Shown piece by piece: positions 54,091-64,000 of a stretch of 64,000 nucleotides of DNA. The stretch's first letter is position 1; each line of letters opens with the position of its first letter. A model generated the notes under the pieces. That model had not been told where the DNA came from. It made no database searches and was given only the letters and a program-made list of their open reading frames with translations. Origin of the DNA: Fonsecaea monophora (lineage: Eukaryota; Ascomycota; Eurotiomycetes; Chaetothyriales; Herpotrichiellaceae); NCBI RefSeq assembly GCF_001642475.1, contig NW_019174063.1, positions 1-64,000 on the forward strand, given 5' to 3'. The position numbers were made by a program, and so were the translations under genes.

Positions 54091-55994
54091 ATGGGTGACG
54101 CTTTGGATCATCTCGCCAACCGCACCAAGCTGGAATGGCAGTGCAACCTCAACATCGACTACTTGCCAAAGAAGAATCACCGGCGGACTAGTATCATCTG
54201 CACCATTGGTATGTTTTCCTGTAAAGAGCAGCAACAATGCAGACAATTGAAGTTGATTGTGATCTTCCATAACAGGTCCCAAGACCAATTCGGCTGAGAA
54301 GATTACTATGCTGAGGAAGGGTATGTGGAAAGAGAACCATTTCAAAAGGAGGCGCATGAATACTGAACTCAGATCACAGCTGGTCTCAATGTCGTCCGCA
54401 TGAACTTTTCTCACGGCTCTTACGAGGTATACACTGCTTGTTAATGCTGCGGCATCAATAGCTAATGCTCAACAGTACCACCAATCCGTCATTGACAACA
54501 CCAGAAAGTCCGCAAAAGACTACCCAGGCCGCCCCGTTGCGATCGCCCTCGACACCGTGAGCAGAACCACAACTATTGACTAAAAGAATTTGGCTGACTT
54601 CTCATAGAAAGGACCTGAGATCCGAACAGGAAACACTCCTGGAGACGCAGATATTCCCATCAAGGCTGGCCTTGAACTGAACATCACCACCGACGACAAA
54701 TATCAGACCGCCAGCGACGACAAGAATCTGTAAGTTGAAAGCCTGCAAACTGCAGCAGCAAGACTAACTGGGCGCCAGGTATATCGACTACAAGAACATC
54801 ACCAAAGTGATCGATGTTGGCAAGTTGATCTACGTCGACGATGGCATCCAATCGTTCGAGGTCACCAAGGTCATTGATGACAAGACCCTTCGTGTGCGAG
54901 CTCTCAACGACGGACAGATCTCCTCCCGAAAGGGGGTAAACCTCCCTGGGACGGACGTCGACCTTCCGCCTTTGTCCAAGAAGGATATTGCCGATTTGGA
55001 GTTTGGTGTCAAGAATGGAGTTGACATGATCTTTGCCTCTTTCATCCGACGAGGAGACGATATCAAGCACATTCGACGGGTTCTGGGTGACAAGGGCAAG
55101 GAGATTCAGATCATCGCGAAGATTGAGAACCAGCAGGGAATGAACAACTTTGACGAGATTCTCGCCGAGACCGATGGTGTCATGGTTGCACGTGGTGACT
55201 TGGGTATTGAAATCCCGGCTGCGAAGGTGTTCATTGCCCAAAAGATGATGATCGCCAAATGTAACATGAAGGGCAAACCCGTTATTTGCGCGACACAGAT
55301 GTTGGAGTCCATGACCAAGAATCCTCGACCTACCCGGGCCGAAGTTTCGGATGTGGCCAATGCTGTTCTCGATGGCGCCGACTGTGTGATGCTGTCTGGT
55401 GAAACCGCCAAAGGCGATTATCCTAAAGAAGCCGTCACCATGATGCACGAAACATGCCTGTTGGCCGAGGTTGCCATTCCCTACGCCAACTCGTTTGATG
55501 AGTTGAGAACCAGCTGCCCTCGTCCCATTGAGACGGTGGAATCCATTGCGATTTCTGCTGTGGGTGCAAGCATGGAACTGAATGCCGGCGCGATCCTTGT
55601 ATTGACAACCAGGTAAGTCTCTACCAGCTATAGACTCGGATTTTAGTGACTGACATATACAACAAGTGGTTCTTCCGCGCGACTGCTCTCGAAATACCGT
55701 CCGGTGTGCCCCATCATCATGGTTACGCGCAACGCCATTGCTTCGCGCTATGCTCACCTGTACCGTGGAGTGTATCCTTTCCTATTCCCTGAACCGAAGC
55801 CCGACTTCCGTGGAGTTGATTGGCAACAGGATGTGGACAAGCGATTGAAGTGGGGTATTGCTCAGGCAATCAAGCTCGGTGTTCTGGGCAAAGGCGATAG
55901 CGTGGTTTGCGTTCAGGGCTGGAGAGGTGGCCAAGGTCATACCAACACCATCCGTGTCGTGCCTGCGGAGGAAGACCTGGGCCTGAAAGACTGA
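54091..55994 (+). CDS. pkiA: Pyruvate kinase
   Basis: Last step of glycolysis: phosphoenolpyruvate plus ADP to pyruvate and ATP. Seven exons (54091-54208, 54276-54320, 54380-54426, 54476-54556, 54608-54729, 54779-55612, 55667-55994) give 524 residues, close to the usual fungal length. Motifs include TSIICTIGPKT at the start, VVRMNFSHGSYE, IALDTKGPEIRTG, IIAKIENQQG with the active-site Lys, MVARGDLGIEIP, and KPVICATQMLESM. The C-terminal domain contains TTSGSSARLLSKYRP, which would bind fructose 1,6-bisphosphate in allosteric forms. The gene is intron-rich at its 5' end. The internal large frame alone would miss the N-terminal substrate-binding part. Confidence 0.96.
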
Positions 55995-57079
55995 CTAACC
56001 GTCGATGACTTTTTCACCGCACCTGAGAGACAGATGCCAGTTATGTCATCGTTTACTCCACCGCAGTCTCCGACGAGGGGAATGAGGCGCTTTTGAGCGA
56101 AAGCTGGGACAACAATGCAAGCCGGGATTGCTGACTGGACGAGAAAGGAGAGAGAAAGGCAAAGAATTGGGATTATTGTCCACCAGACTCATTATGCCTC
56201 AAGGCTCGGCAGGATTCCGTGTATGCATCGACTTTGAAGGGAAACTGAAGGATGGTTACTATCTTTTATGGACGACCGGTTCTATTATTCCTTACGAAAA
56301 TGAAACATGAATGGCTCCCCAACATGCGCCTGGCACAAGTGATTCCAAGTGATGAGGAGCATTGGAAATTTCTGGGGCCTGTAGGTCAGCAGCAGCAGCT
56401 TATGGGCTGGTAGATGGATAGGGGGAAAGTACCGAGTACGATGGGGACGGTAGACGAAGTGCCATGGCCCTGTCCAGGAGGCGAAAAGCTTGACATACTT
56501 TAAGCCATTCAGGAGAGCCTGACATGTGGTACTCCAGCCCCCATTTCGCCATTTCGGAGAGAAAGCGTTATAGGCGTTGCCTGGTTATGGACAAAGGCCT
56601 GGAAGGATCAGCTGGCGGATGCTCCAGGTGCACCTGGCGCACATGGCGCAGCCTATGGCACTCTTCCCTGCTCAACGATGTTTCAAAAGTAAGGCGGGTG
56701 CTATTCCTGGGGCCAGACTGCATCTTCAATTTCCGTTTCAGATTCAGCCTAACTGCACTGAATTTATTTGCAGTTGCTCAAACAACACGCTGGCCATGTC
56801 CCAGAGCTGTACTTGGATCTATCTATCTTCCCTTTCTTTCTCTATTCCACTCTTACGAAAGTGATTAGGAGCGTGGGTTCTAAAGCGCGCTCGTTGTCAC
56901 GTTGTACGAACCGCGTAACCGCACATTCCTACCAATCTGGCAGATCTCCGCACCTGCATCCAGCGGAACCGTCACCTGCGCTTTCGAGAGTCGGTTTTCG
57001 GGCGATTTTATTAGCATACAGCGACGCCTCTTCCTGTGCGAGCGACTGATTGGATTTACTTGATCGTCTATCATCATAG
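55995..57079. other. Intergenic
   Basis: 3' flank of pyruvate kinase and promoter of the RhoGAP gene. Frames near 56524-56868 have no domain. Confidence 0.5.
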
Positions 57080-60000
57080 ATGGGATCTGAGAATCCTCCC
57101 GCCGGAAGGCCAAAGATGCCCGGCTTCACAGATTCGTTCTGGTCCACGGACTATGCAGGAGGTCTGGGGGTGCTCTTTCAGAAGCTTCAGCAGGGCGTGG
57201 TGGAGAACCAACAGGTGCTCACAATTGCGAGCATGAGGGCAGATGCGGAAGAAATGTACAGCGACCGTCTCGGAGATATCGCACCGACCATTGATCGAAT
57301 GACTGGCGGGTTTGCAAGAGATGATGGCGCAAGTACAAGAAAGGTACGAGTCAACTTCGAGCTTGGATCCATCCAACATAATTGCTAACGCTTTCTCCTA
57401 TGTAGGCTTACGAAGGCGTCCGAGGCGAGATGGTCGAAGCCTCCAAAAACCATCGAAAAATCGCTGACAATATCCGCGAACTCGTGGTCAACCCCTTCTC
57501 GAGATGGTGTGATTCGCACGCTGCACGGATACAGAATTCGCAGGACGACCTGCAGGCTAAGATCAAGGCGCATGACAAGCAAGCAGAAGTGGTCAAGAAG
57601 CTAAGAAGCCAGTACTTCAACAAATGCAGATTGGTCGAGGATCTCGAGGAGGAGAATAAGATGGCATTTGCTGGGCCAGCGAAGGAGAGTCCCAAGCCAC
57701 AAAGCCCCCCACCGCCAAAGATTGTCCTCCCAGAGGATGAAATCGACGAGTTACCTGTCGAGATCGGAGACGTCACATATCCGCCTGAAAAGCTGAAAGT
57801 GCTCCTTACCGACATGCTCGAGAAGATTCCCCTGGGTGAACACAAGGTTCCGATATTGGGTGTATATCAAAATGTATCCGCTGGTACGGATATTACCGAT
57901 TACATCCAGAAACACATGAACGCGTCGAGTGTCGGGTACGCAGAGAAGATTGGACAAGATTTGATTGATCGCGGATTCTTGCGCCTGATAGGAAACATGG
58001 GCAATACATTTGCCAATAGTTCACGAATGAAATATCAGTGGAAGCCGCGGGCGTTCCAGCTCACCGGTGTACCAGAGAAGAGAAAGCCATTGAGCAGATC
58101 GACTACCGGTGCGTCGGCAGATGGAATCTTGGAGTCGCCAACAGTCGGTAACATCACCGAGACCCTGCAGAGCTGGAACCCTTTGAACAACCCATTCCCC
58201 AACGAGACGCCGGCGGAGCGGCTGAAGCGTGAGGCCCACGAGGCAGACGAGAAATACAAGGCAGCCGTTCGGAGACTTGATCTGCTGAGATGCAACCTTG
58301 AAGAATCGATGATGGACCATCTCAAATTCCTCGAGCGATGCGAAACAGATCGTCTGAAGGCCATCAAGTCTGTGATCCTGGACTTTTCGGGTGCTATCAG
58401 CAACAGTATCCCATCTTTCCAGAGCCAGGTTGATCATATGATGCTGTACCAGGAAACCATCCAGCCACTGGGAGACTTGCGATATCTGCTCGAGAACTAC
58501 AGGACAGGTGCATTCATCCCCAAAGTCACACCTTACGAAAACTATTACGGAAGCGTGGATGATCAGACTTTTGGTGTTGACCTGGAGGCAAGAGCGAGAG
58601 CGGATCGAAAACGAGTGCCCATCATTGTTACTTCTATACTAACATTCCTCGATAACCATTACCCTGACCTAGAGGGGGACGAAGCCAGGCGGAATATCTG
58701 GCTGGTGGATGTCCCATTGGCAGCGACTCATCACCTACGAAACCAGGTCAATAATGGTGCTCCAGTGCCTCGGGAGGTTCTTGAGAAATATGAGATGCCC
58801 ATCATTGCGAGTTTGCTGAAGTTGTACCTTCTTGAGTTACCAGGTCAGTCTATCCTAACATTTAGTAAAAGAATGACCGCTGACTCTCGGCAGATTCGCT
58901 TGTCTCTTCTCAAGTGTACGAAATCATCAAGACGATCTACGCAACGACATCCGACGCAATCCCAAATCCCATCTCCACCGAGTCAGTTGACGCCTTGCCG
59001 AGAATCAAGGTCTTGCAATCTACCCTTGGCCAGCTTCGCCTCAATAATATTGCCACTCTCGACGCCATAACCACACATTTCACCCGTTTGATTGACCTGA
59101 CCTCAGCGGACGAAGCCTATGTTTCGGCACTTGCCACTGTCCTAGCTCCATGTATATTACGCCCACGGACCGAGAACTCCTTGACCCTGGAAGAGCGGCA
59201 TGCGTATCGTCTAATCCGTGACCTGTTCGACCATAAAGAAGCCATCTTCGGTGAGCTCAAGCGGCAGTCGTCCACGCTGTCAGGATCAAACAGTCTATCC
59301 CACCGTCAACGTGCCGTCAGCACTACAGATGAAAGCTCTCGACGAGCAAATATGGAGGCTCGCGCACGGGCTATCACGGAACAGAGAGGGCAAAGGCAAC
59401 GAGAAAAGTCGCCCGCGCCTACGAACCGACACAGGCGAGATAAGAGCACGGATGGGAGCGTGGGTCGGTTCCCCGTCGTGGCGAGCCCCAGACCCGATGG
59501 GAGTCATGGACGAAGCGTAAGCAGTGTGGGCTTGCCATCTGCTACGAAACGAGGCAGTCTGGAAGTTCCTGGAAGCAACGAGTCCTCGCCAATTCAGACA
59601 CGGAATCAGAATGCAGTAGAGAGGAACGCAGCTACTCCGCCAACGGCACGAAACCTTGAGGGTCTGGTTTCAAGTACAGTCACCACCAACGGCCAAAGCC
59701 TCAGCCACGAGCATATGCTTTCTTCTCCAGATTCGATCACAAGCGCGAGCCTGAATCTACCTGGCACATTCAGTGGAGGAGGGCCAGGCCCGCACATTCC
59801 GCCACCACTAGACGATGATGATCATGATCAGGAATCCGACACCTCCCCGGTTCCTGCACCTACAAGCTCAAATGCTGGATCACGGCCGGGATCACTCAAG
59901 AGAGTCGCAGTGACAGGTGACCGCAAGCCAGTCGGTGTGTCGAGATCGGCAGTTTCAGGGAGCCTGAGCAGACGACTTGGCAACTCGGGGGTTGGTAGTG

Positions 60001-60098
60001 GTGACGTGAACGAGGATGCAGGCTCAACCCATCCTGCAGCAAGCGGCCAGGCGCACGGCGTCCAGCTTGTTGACAAGGCTATGGATGACTTCTCCTAA
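57080..60098 (+). CDS. F-BAR / DEP / RhoGAP protein (Rgd2-type)
   Basis: Three exons (57080-57343, 57406-58843, 58894-60098) give 968 residues. An F-BAR (FCH) region starts near residue 15 (FWSTDYAGGLGVLFQKL) and resumes after a DEP domain at about 213-310. A RhoGAP domain follows at about 490-680, beginning VPIIVTSILTFL. The last 290 residues are Ser/Pro-rich and disordered. This order is that of yeast Rgd2, which acts on Rho GTPases at growth and division sites and bends membrane. The RhoGAP loop that normally holds the arginine finger (GIFRVSG-like) reads IWLVDVPL (about 518), with Leu at the Arg position. Catalysis by the standard mechanism is therefore doubtful. Joining exon 3 restores the second half of the GAP domain. 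Confidence 0.9.
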
Positions 60099-60987
60099 TC
60101 GAAATTATTAATAACGAGACAGCCACGTGTTGTATGAAGGGACTGGGACTTTGTCAGCGTATACTGGGAGTTTGTCCGGGATGGTCAGTTCAATGTAACG
60201 AGAACCAAGAGATTTTGTGCATCAGCTACGGAAGCAAGCCCTGGATGACATTCGGATTACTATGTCGTGGCGGCAAGGGGGGACGCTATATTATGGATGT
60301 TCCCTCCTTTCAGGTTCCAGTCACAGGGCAGAACGGACGAGAATTTCTTGATATGATGGACACGGCACTGAGGGAGGAACCTGGACAATGCAGACATATG
60401 ATAGTAACGACTACATATCGAGCGAATGCCACCAATTCCTCTATCCTGTTCCCGCTACTCACAGCTACTATATATAAGCTGCTTGATCTCTGTACATGGA
60501 CCAGATTTTCTGTCTCCATTGAGGAACGTCTTTGTGGGACTGTGTCCTTGCCTATCAGTATAAGGTCTGAGGGGACTATTTGCCTTGCCTTTCTTTTGGT
60601 TAAGAGGTCAAACCACCTCTGCATTTCTCTCTCACATCGTCCATTCTGTGTAATGGTACCCCGAAAATAAAAGGAAAGACCCCGTCTGGGGAGGTGGTAC
60701 ATTAGGTACATCATCCCATAAACCAGAATCAGGACAAATCCAACCAAATCGAATCCAATTCAATCAAGTTTGATGCTTCTGCCCCGTTTCTTTCCAAGAG
60801 ATATTAATTGCGCTCAGGATGTCAAAAGGTGTTATTTGCTCCATCCTCACATGCAGCTGAAGAGTGGCAGCTCGACTCAAAAACCATGTTCCGCTGCTTT
60901 GTTTGCTGTTGTCCCATGTCCAGCATATCCATCACCAAGAAAAACATTCGCATACCAAATTCCAAAGGCCAATGGAAAGAGAAGGCT
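60099..60987. other. Intergenic between convergent genes
   Basis: 3' flanks of the RhoGAP and coiled-coil genes. A plus frame of 178 codons (60134-60670) has no domain and overlaps an unrelated minus frame, so it is not called. Confidence 0.5.
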
Positions 60988-63255
60988 TTACACCCTCATG
61001 TCAAGATGAGTATCAAAGTCGATCTCTTCGCCCTCGGAGCTCAAATCTGGGGTCATGACACCGTTTTGCTGCATGTTTGCGTCGACATCAACTGCGACAT
61101 CGTCGTCTTCGGCCTCGCTGAGAGAGTCCATGCCGATTCCACTGTCATACCGTCTCCTGCCTCGCTTCTTGAGGATGCCAGCTGCGGGGAATGCCGAAGC
61201 CGAGGCTGAAGGCAGCAGAATCGACGACGAGCGGTGGTGGCGACGGTGCTTTTTGCCCCGGGACAATTCGACGCTGCCCTGGACGTGATCGTCTGCGTGG
61301 TCGTCGTCCGTGTCGTCGACCTGTGAGAATTCGGAGAATCGCACCACGCTGGCCGGCGTCATGGGTCCTTCGCCGCCGGTTATCTCGTCACTGCGCATGT
61401 CGTCGCTCTCCAATTCCCAATTCGCGTGCCGCACCTTGGCACCCCGGATGTATTTCTTAATGTCTTTCTCAAATTGCATGTGGATGCGGAGCTGGTCTTG
61501 ATGATTGCGTCGGAGGATCTCTTCGTTCATGGCGCTTTCGTCTCTCCAGTTTGCTTCGAGTTGGGTGTTGATGTTCTTCAGTTTCTGCACCCGGGCATTC
61601 AGCGCCTCGACTTCGGCTTGGTGCTCGCGATCCGACACGCTGAGCTGGCTCTTGAGGTTCTCCAGCTGCTCCTTGGTGTCTTCCGAGTACTGGCGAGCCG
61701 CGGACAGGGCCGATTCGAGTTCGTTGATCTTTTTCAGTCGCTCGACGGCAGATTCTTCGGCCGCCCTCCGCCCGCGCGTCTCGGCTGCGACTTTGGCGTC
61801 CAGATCGGAGAGTTGCTGGGCGAATTCCGCCGTCGTCGCGGCTCTCACGTCCTGTAGTCGGGATGCTTGTTCCGCTTCGACCAGCTCGAACAAGTCCTCC
61901 TGGCGTTTGACTTCTCGCTGCAATTTCTCCATGGCTGCAATGAGTCTTTGTTTGTTGGCTTCGTGCTCCGCGGCCTCGCGCTCGAGCGCCTGGGCTCGCA
62001 TGCGCTGCTCGAGCATCTCCTCGGCGTTCTTGTCGATGGCGTCCTCTAGTTCTTTGATTCTATTGTTTGCTTTTTCCGCCGCAACCAGTGCATGGTCGAA
62101 ATTGCCCCGCAAAGACCGCTGCTGTTCACGCATCGACTTCAGCTCGGTCTCGCGGTCACGCACTTGCCTAGCGATGGCTTTGAGCTTTGACAGCATTTCG
62201 GGCATGAGGCGAGCATAATTCGAGGACATGACCGTTTCCCCGGGAACGGCCCGTTCGAGCTCGAACCGCATGTTGCGGAAGTGTGTCTTGATGCCGGCGA
62301 TACATTCATTGGCATCGTCGCTGTCGCAGGGAAACCCGAGGGACTTGATTTCGGTGGTCAAGGCTTGCAGCGCCAGTTCGGCTTCCTCGGCGCGATTGAT
62401 GGCGGCGTGGAGTTCCTTGGATATTTCTTGAGTGGGAATCTCAGGGCGGTGAGGGTTCGTCTGTGATGCGCTGAAAGAACGAGCAGGTGAGTCCGCAAAG
62501 TGTATGGTGCTCGTGAAAGAGCCCTGGCTCGATCGGAAGAGAGCTTGCTTTTCCTGTCGCGCAGACTCGAGCTCCAGTCCTACAGCGGCGTCATCCTCTA
62601 CATCGGTGGTGTGGTTTTCGTTGCCGGCGGAGTCATCCTCATGGATATGGAAGCCCTCGTCTCCATCGCTGAAACGCGGTGAGCTGGTGCCGCCAGGTCC
62701 AAAATCGTCGTCGTTGGACCTCTGGGTCAATTCTGCCACTTCGGCTTCCAACTCGGTGATTCGCTGCTGGCTCCCGACCAGGTCACATTGCAGAAGAGAG
62801 ACCTCACGGAGCTTCGAAGCTCCCAACTCGTCCTTGAGAGCTTGGAGTTCCTTGTTCTTCTGCTCGAGTCGGCGCTGCAGGTCGTCCTTGGACTTGTGCT
62901 CCGCGTGGTACCGATTCATCTCGTCGCTCAGGCCATGTCGCCGAATCCGTCTGGTGGTTCTGGCGTCGAGCACTTCGCGGAATGGGGTGAATTGGATCTC
63001 GTCGTGGTCCCTATACCGGGTGATGGCCGGGGTGGACACTCTTCTGAGCTTGGGGGTTTTCAGGGAGGCCTTGCCCACGGCGGGAGTCAGACCGGTTGTT
63101 CCATGAGCGGGGAGTGGTTCAGAGAACCGAGCTCTCTTCTGAGGTCTCTTTCTGGAGGGAGTTATCGCCTGTGTCGGTTTGATGGGGGAGATGGCGTCGC
63201 TCGATCTCTTGGATCTGCGGACTTGAGCAGTCCCTGTCGAGTTGTTGTCGGCCAT
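60988..63255 (-). CDS. Coiled-coil protein with basic nuclear-type N-terminus, unknown function
   Basis: Single exon of 755 residues from the ATG at 63255. The N-terminus is basic, with several candidate nuclear-localisation patches (RRSKRSS, SRKRPQKRAR), and contains EIQFTPFREVLDARTTRR. Two coiled-coil blocks follow, about residues 115-180 and about 280-620, rich in Glu, Lys, Leu and Arg. The tail is disordered, with a His/Arg-rich KKHRRHHR stretch, a GILKKRGRRRYDSGIG segment and an acidic end. Codon use looks G/C-rich at third positions. No motor, enzyme or membrane segment is visible. A structural nuclear, spindle or nuclear-envelope role is possible but is inference from composition. I do not recognise a named family. 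Confidence 0.75.
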   Translation of the reverse strand: MADNNSTGTAQVRRSKRSSDAISPIKPTQAITPSRKRPQKRARFSEPLPAHGTTGLTPAVGKASLKTPKLRRVSTPAITRYRDHDEIQFTPFREVLDARTTRRIRRHGLSDEMNRYHAEHKSKDDLQRRLEQKNKELQALKDELGASKLREVSLLQCDLVGSQQRITELEAEVAELTQRSNDDDFGPGGTSSPRFSDGDEGFHIHEDDSAGNENHTTDVEDDAAVGLELESARQEKQALFRSSQGSFTSTIHFADSPARSFSASQTNPHRPEIPTQEISKELHAAINRAEEAELALQALTTEIKSLGFPCDSDDANECIAGIKTHFRNMRFELERAVPGETVMSSNYARLMPEMLSKLKAIARQVRDRETELKSMREQQRSLRGNFDHALVAAEKANNRIKELEDAIDKNAEEMLEQRMRAQALEREAAEHEANKQRLIAAMEKLQREVKRQEDLFELVEAEQASRLQDVRAATTAEFAQQLSDLDAKVAAETRGRRAAEESAVERLKKINELESALSAARQYSEDTKEQLENLKSQLSVSDREHQAEVEALNARVQKLKNINTQLEANWRDESAMNEEILRRNHQDQLRIHMQFEKDIKKYIRGAKVRHANWELESDDMRSDEITGGEGPMTPASVVRFSEFSQVDDTDDDHADDHVQGSVELSRGKKHRRHHRSSSILLPSASASAFPAAGILKKRGRRRYDSGIGMDSLSEAEDDDVAVDVDANMQQNGVMTPDLSSEGEEIDFDTHLDMRV

Positions 63256-64000
63256 GAGGCTGCGTAGGTGAGATCATACGAGGATAATAATGATAGCAAC
63301 GGCAACAGACTCATCCAAATGCAATTCTTGGGAGAAAGAGAATACGATTTTTTGTAGAAGCAGGAGGATTTTTTACAGCTCGTGGTCGGAAAGGCGGTTG
63401 CATATACATAAACAAACGGGTGGCCGAAAGAGGCAGCGGACCAACATGTTTCCTAAAGCGGTTTAGTCCGTCCAAACGGCTGTAGCGGGTGCCCGCCAAG
63501 ACGAGGCTGTCTAGCCCCAACGCGTGAAAGCGTGTTTCAACTTTGGCACGTATGTTTCCGCATCATTGGTTCTGGGCTGTCGTGGCTGCCTACGAGGTTC
63601 TGAGTACGGGGTGGGGGAGTGGGGGAGGGGTCCATCTGTGAGCAACTACGAGGTGCTGAAAGACAACGACTCGCCGTCCCCCTGAGTGCCTCTTTCTGCC
63701 TGTACCGAGTAGAGATGCTCCTACAGCCGTTCTCCCAGGGATACGAGACCCCGGCTGCCTGAGCCTCCTTCAGCGGGCTGCGGCGTGATTGCACGTGGCG
63801 AGAAGATTGAGGTCGTTGTTTCTCCTACTGACAAAGGTGGGAATGTTTTCTTTTTGTTGGTTGGCCACCAAGACTTGACTCAGCCTTGTGGTCAAAGAAA
63901 CCCCATTTCATCTTTGATCAACCACGTGACAAAGGTTTGAACAACTTGATTCGAGGTCGCTGAACTTCTGGTATCTTTGTGGACGATTTTCTCCTCTTGC
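63256..64000. other. Intergenic, right end
   Basis: Upstream region of the coiled-coil gene. A CACGTG word lies near 63923-63928. No gene is supported before the window ends. Confidence 0.5.

Noticed and set aside
60134..60747. Frames of 178 (plus) and 145 (minus) codons in the convergent gap
   Set aside because: No family resemblance, mutual overlap, and a position in the 3' flanks of two genes.

Overview
The window is nuclear DNA of a filamentous ascomycete. Most genes carry short GT-AG introns of about 50-200 nt, and both strands are used with no operons. The gene content is typical of Pezizomycotina: homoisocitrate dehydrogenase of fungal lysine synthesis, BIG1, a GPI-anchored GH17 glucanase, a HET-domain protein, an F-BAR/DEP RhoGAP and an AME1-like kinetochore protein. 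A Eurotiomycete, perhaps a black-yeast relative, would fit, but that placement is a guess. I built 25 protein-coding models by joining exons by eye, plus one tRNA gene. No transposon, CRISPR array, rRNA gene or PKS/NRPS cluster was seen.

Layout. 1-4753: mostly non-coding, rich in short TACCTAGG/GTACCTCGTAC-type words, with one small spliced DUF3602 (PAR32-like) gene. 4754-11624: glycogen debranching enzyme and an Aro3-type DAHP synthase. 13572-16720: a secreted Gly/His/Lys-rich protein and a disordered protein. 17423-21765: a GT2 polysaccharide-synthase-like membrane protein facing a membrane-anchored GH5 hydrolase across one shared intergenic region. 22152-23711: membrane dipeptidase. 23960-24105: tRNA-Asp(GTC) interrupted inside its T-loop. 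25049-31619: GST-kappa/HCCA isomerase, SDR and nitronate monooxygenase, three neighbours that all end in a peroxisomal PTS1 tripeptide (ARL, SKL, SKL), beside a cytochrome b5-acyl-CoA dehydrogenase fusion. 32182-42134: HET protein, NAD-glycerol-3-phosphate dehydrogenase, Uba4/MOCS3, BIG1 and homoisocitrate dehydrogenase. 42523-63255: AME1/CENP-U-like protein, GH17 glucanase, twin-CX9C protein, FBXO31-like F-box protein, a 77-residue DUF1748 protein, pyruvate kinase, F-BAR-DEP-RhoGAP and a coiled-coil protein.

The most unusual signal is the tRNA gene. Its two halves, 53 and 18 nt, join into a fully paired cloverleaf. They are separated by 75 nt that start GTAAGT, end TAG and contain a CTAAT branch-site-like word, so the insert looks like a pre-mRNA (spliceosomal) intron placed between T-loop positions 55 and 56. 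The next most interesting are a tandem in-frame exon duplication at the N-terminus of the AME1-like gene, the run of PTS1-bearing enzymes, and the divergent GT2/GH5 pair.

Genes that work together by known pathway: debranching enzyme, pyruvate kinase and glycerol-3-phosphate dehydrogenase belong to central carbon metabolism. DAHP synthase and homoisocitrate dehydrogenase make amino acids. BIG1, GH17 and perhaps GT2/GH5 act on cell-wall glucan.
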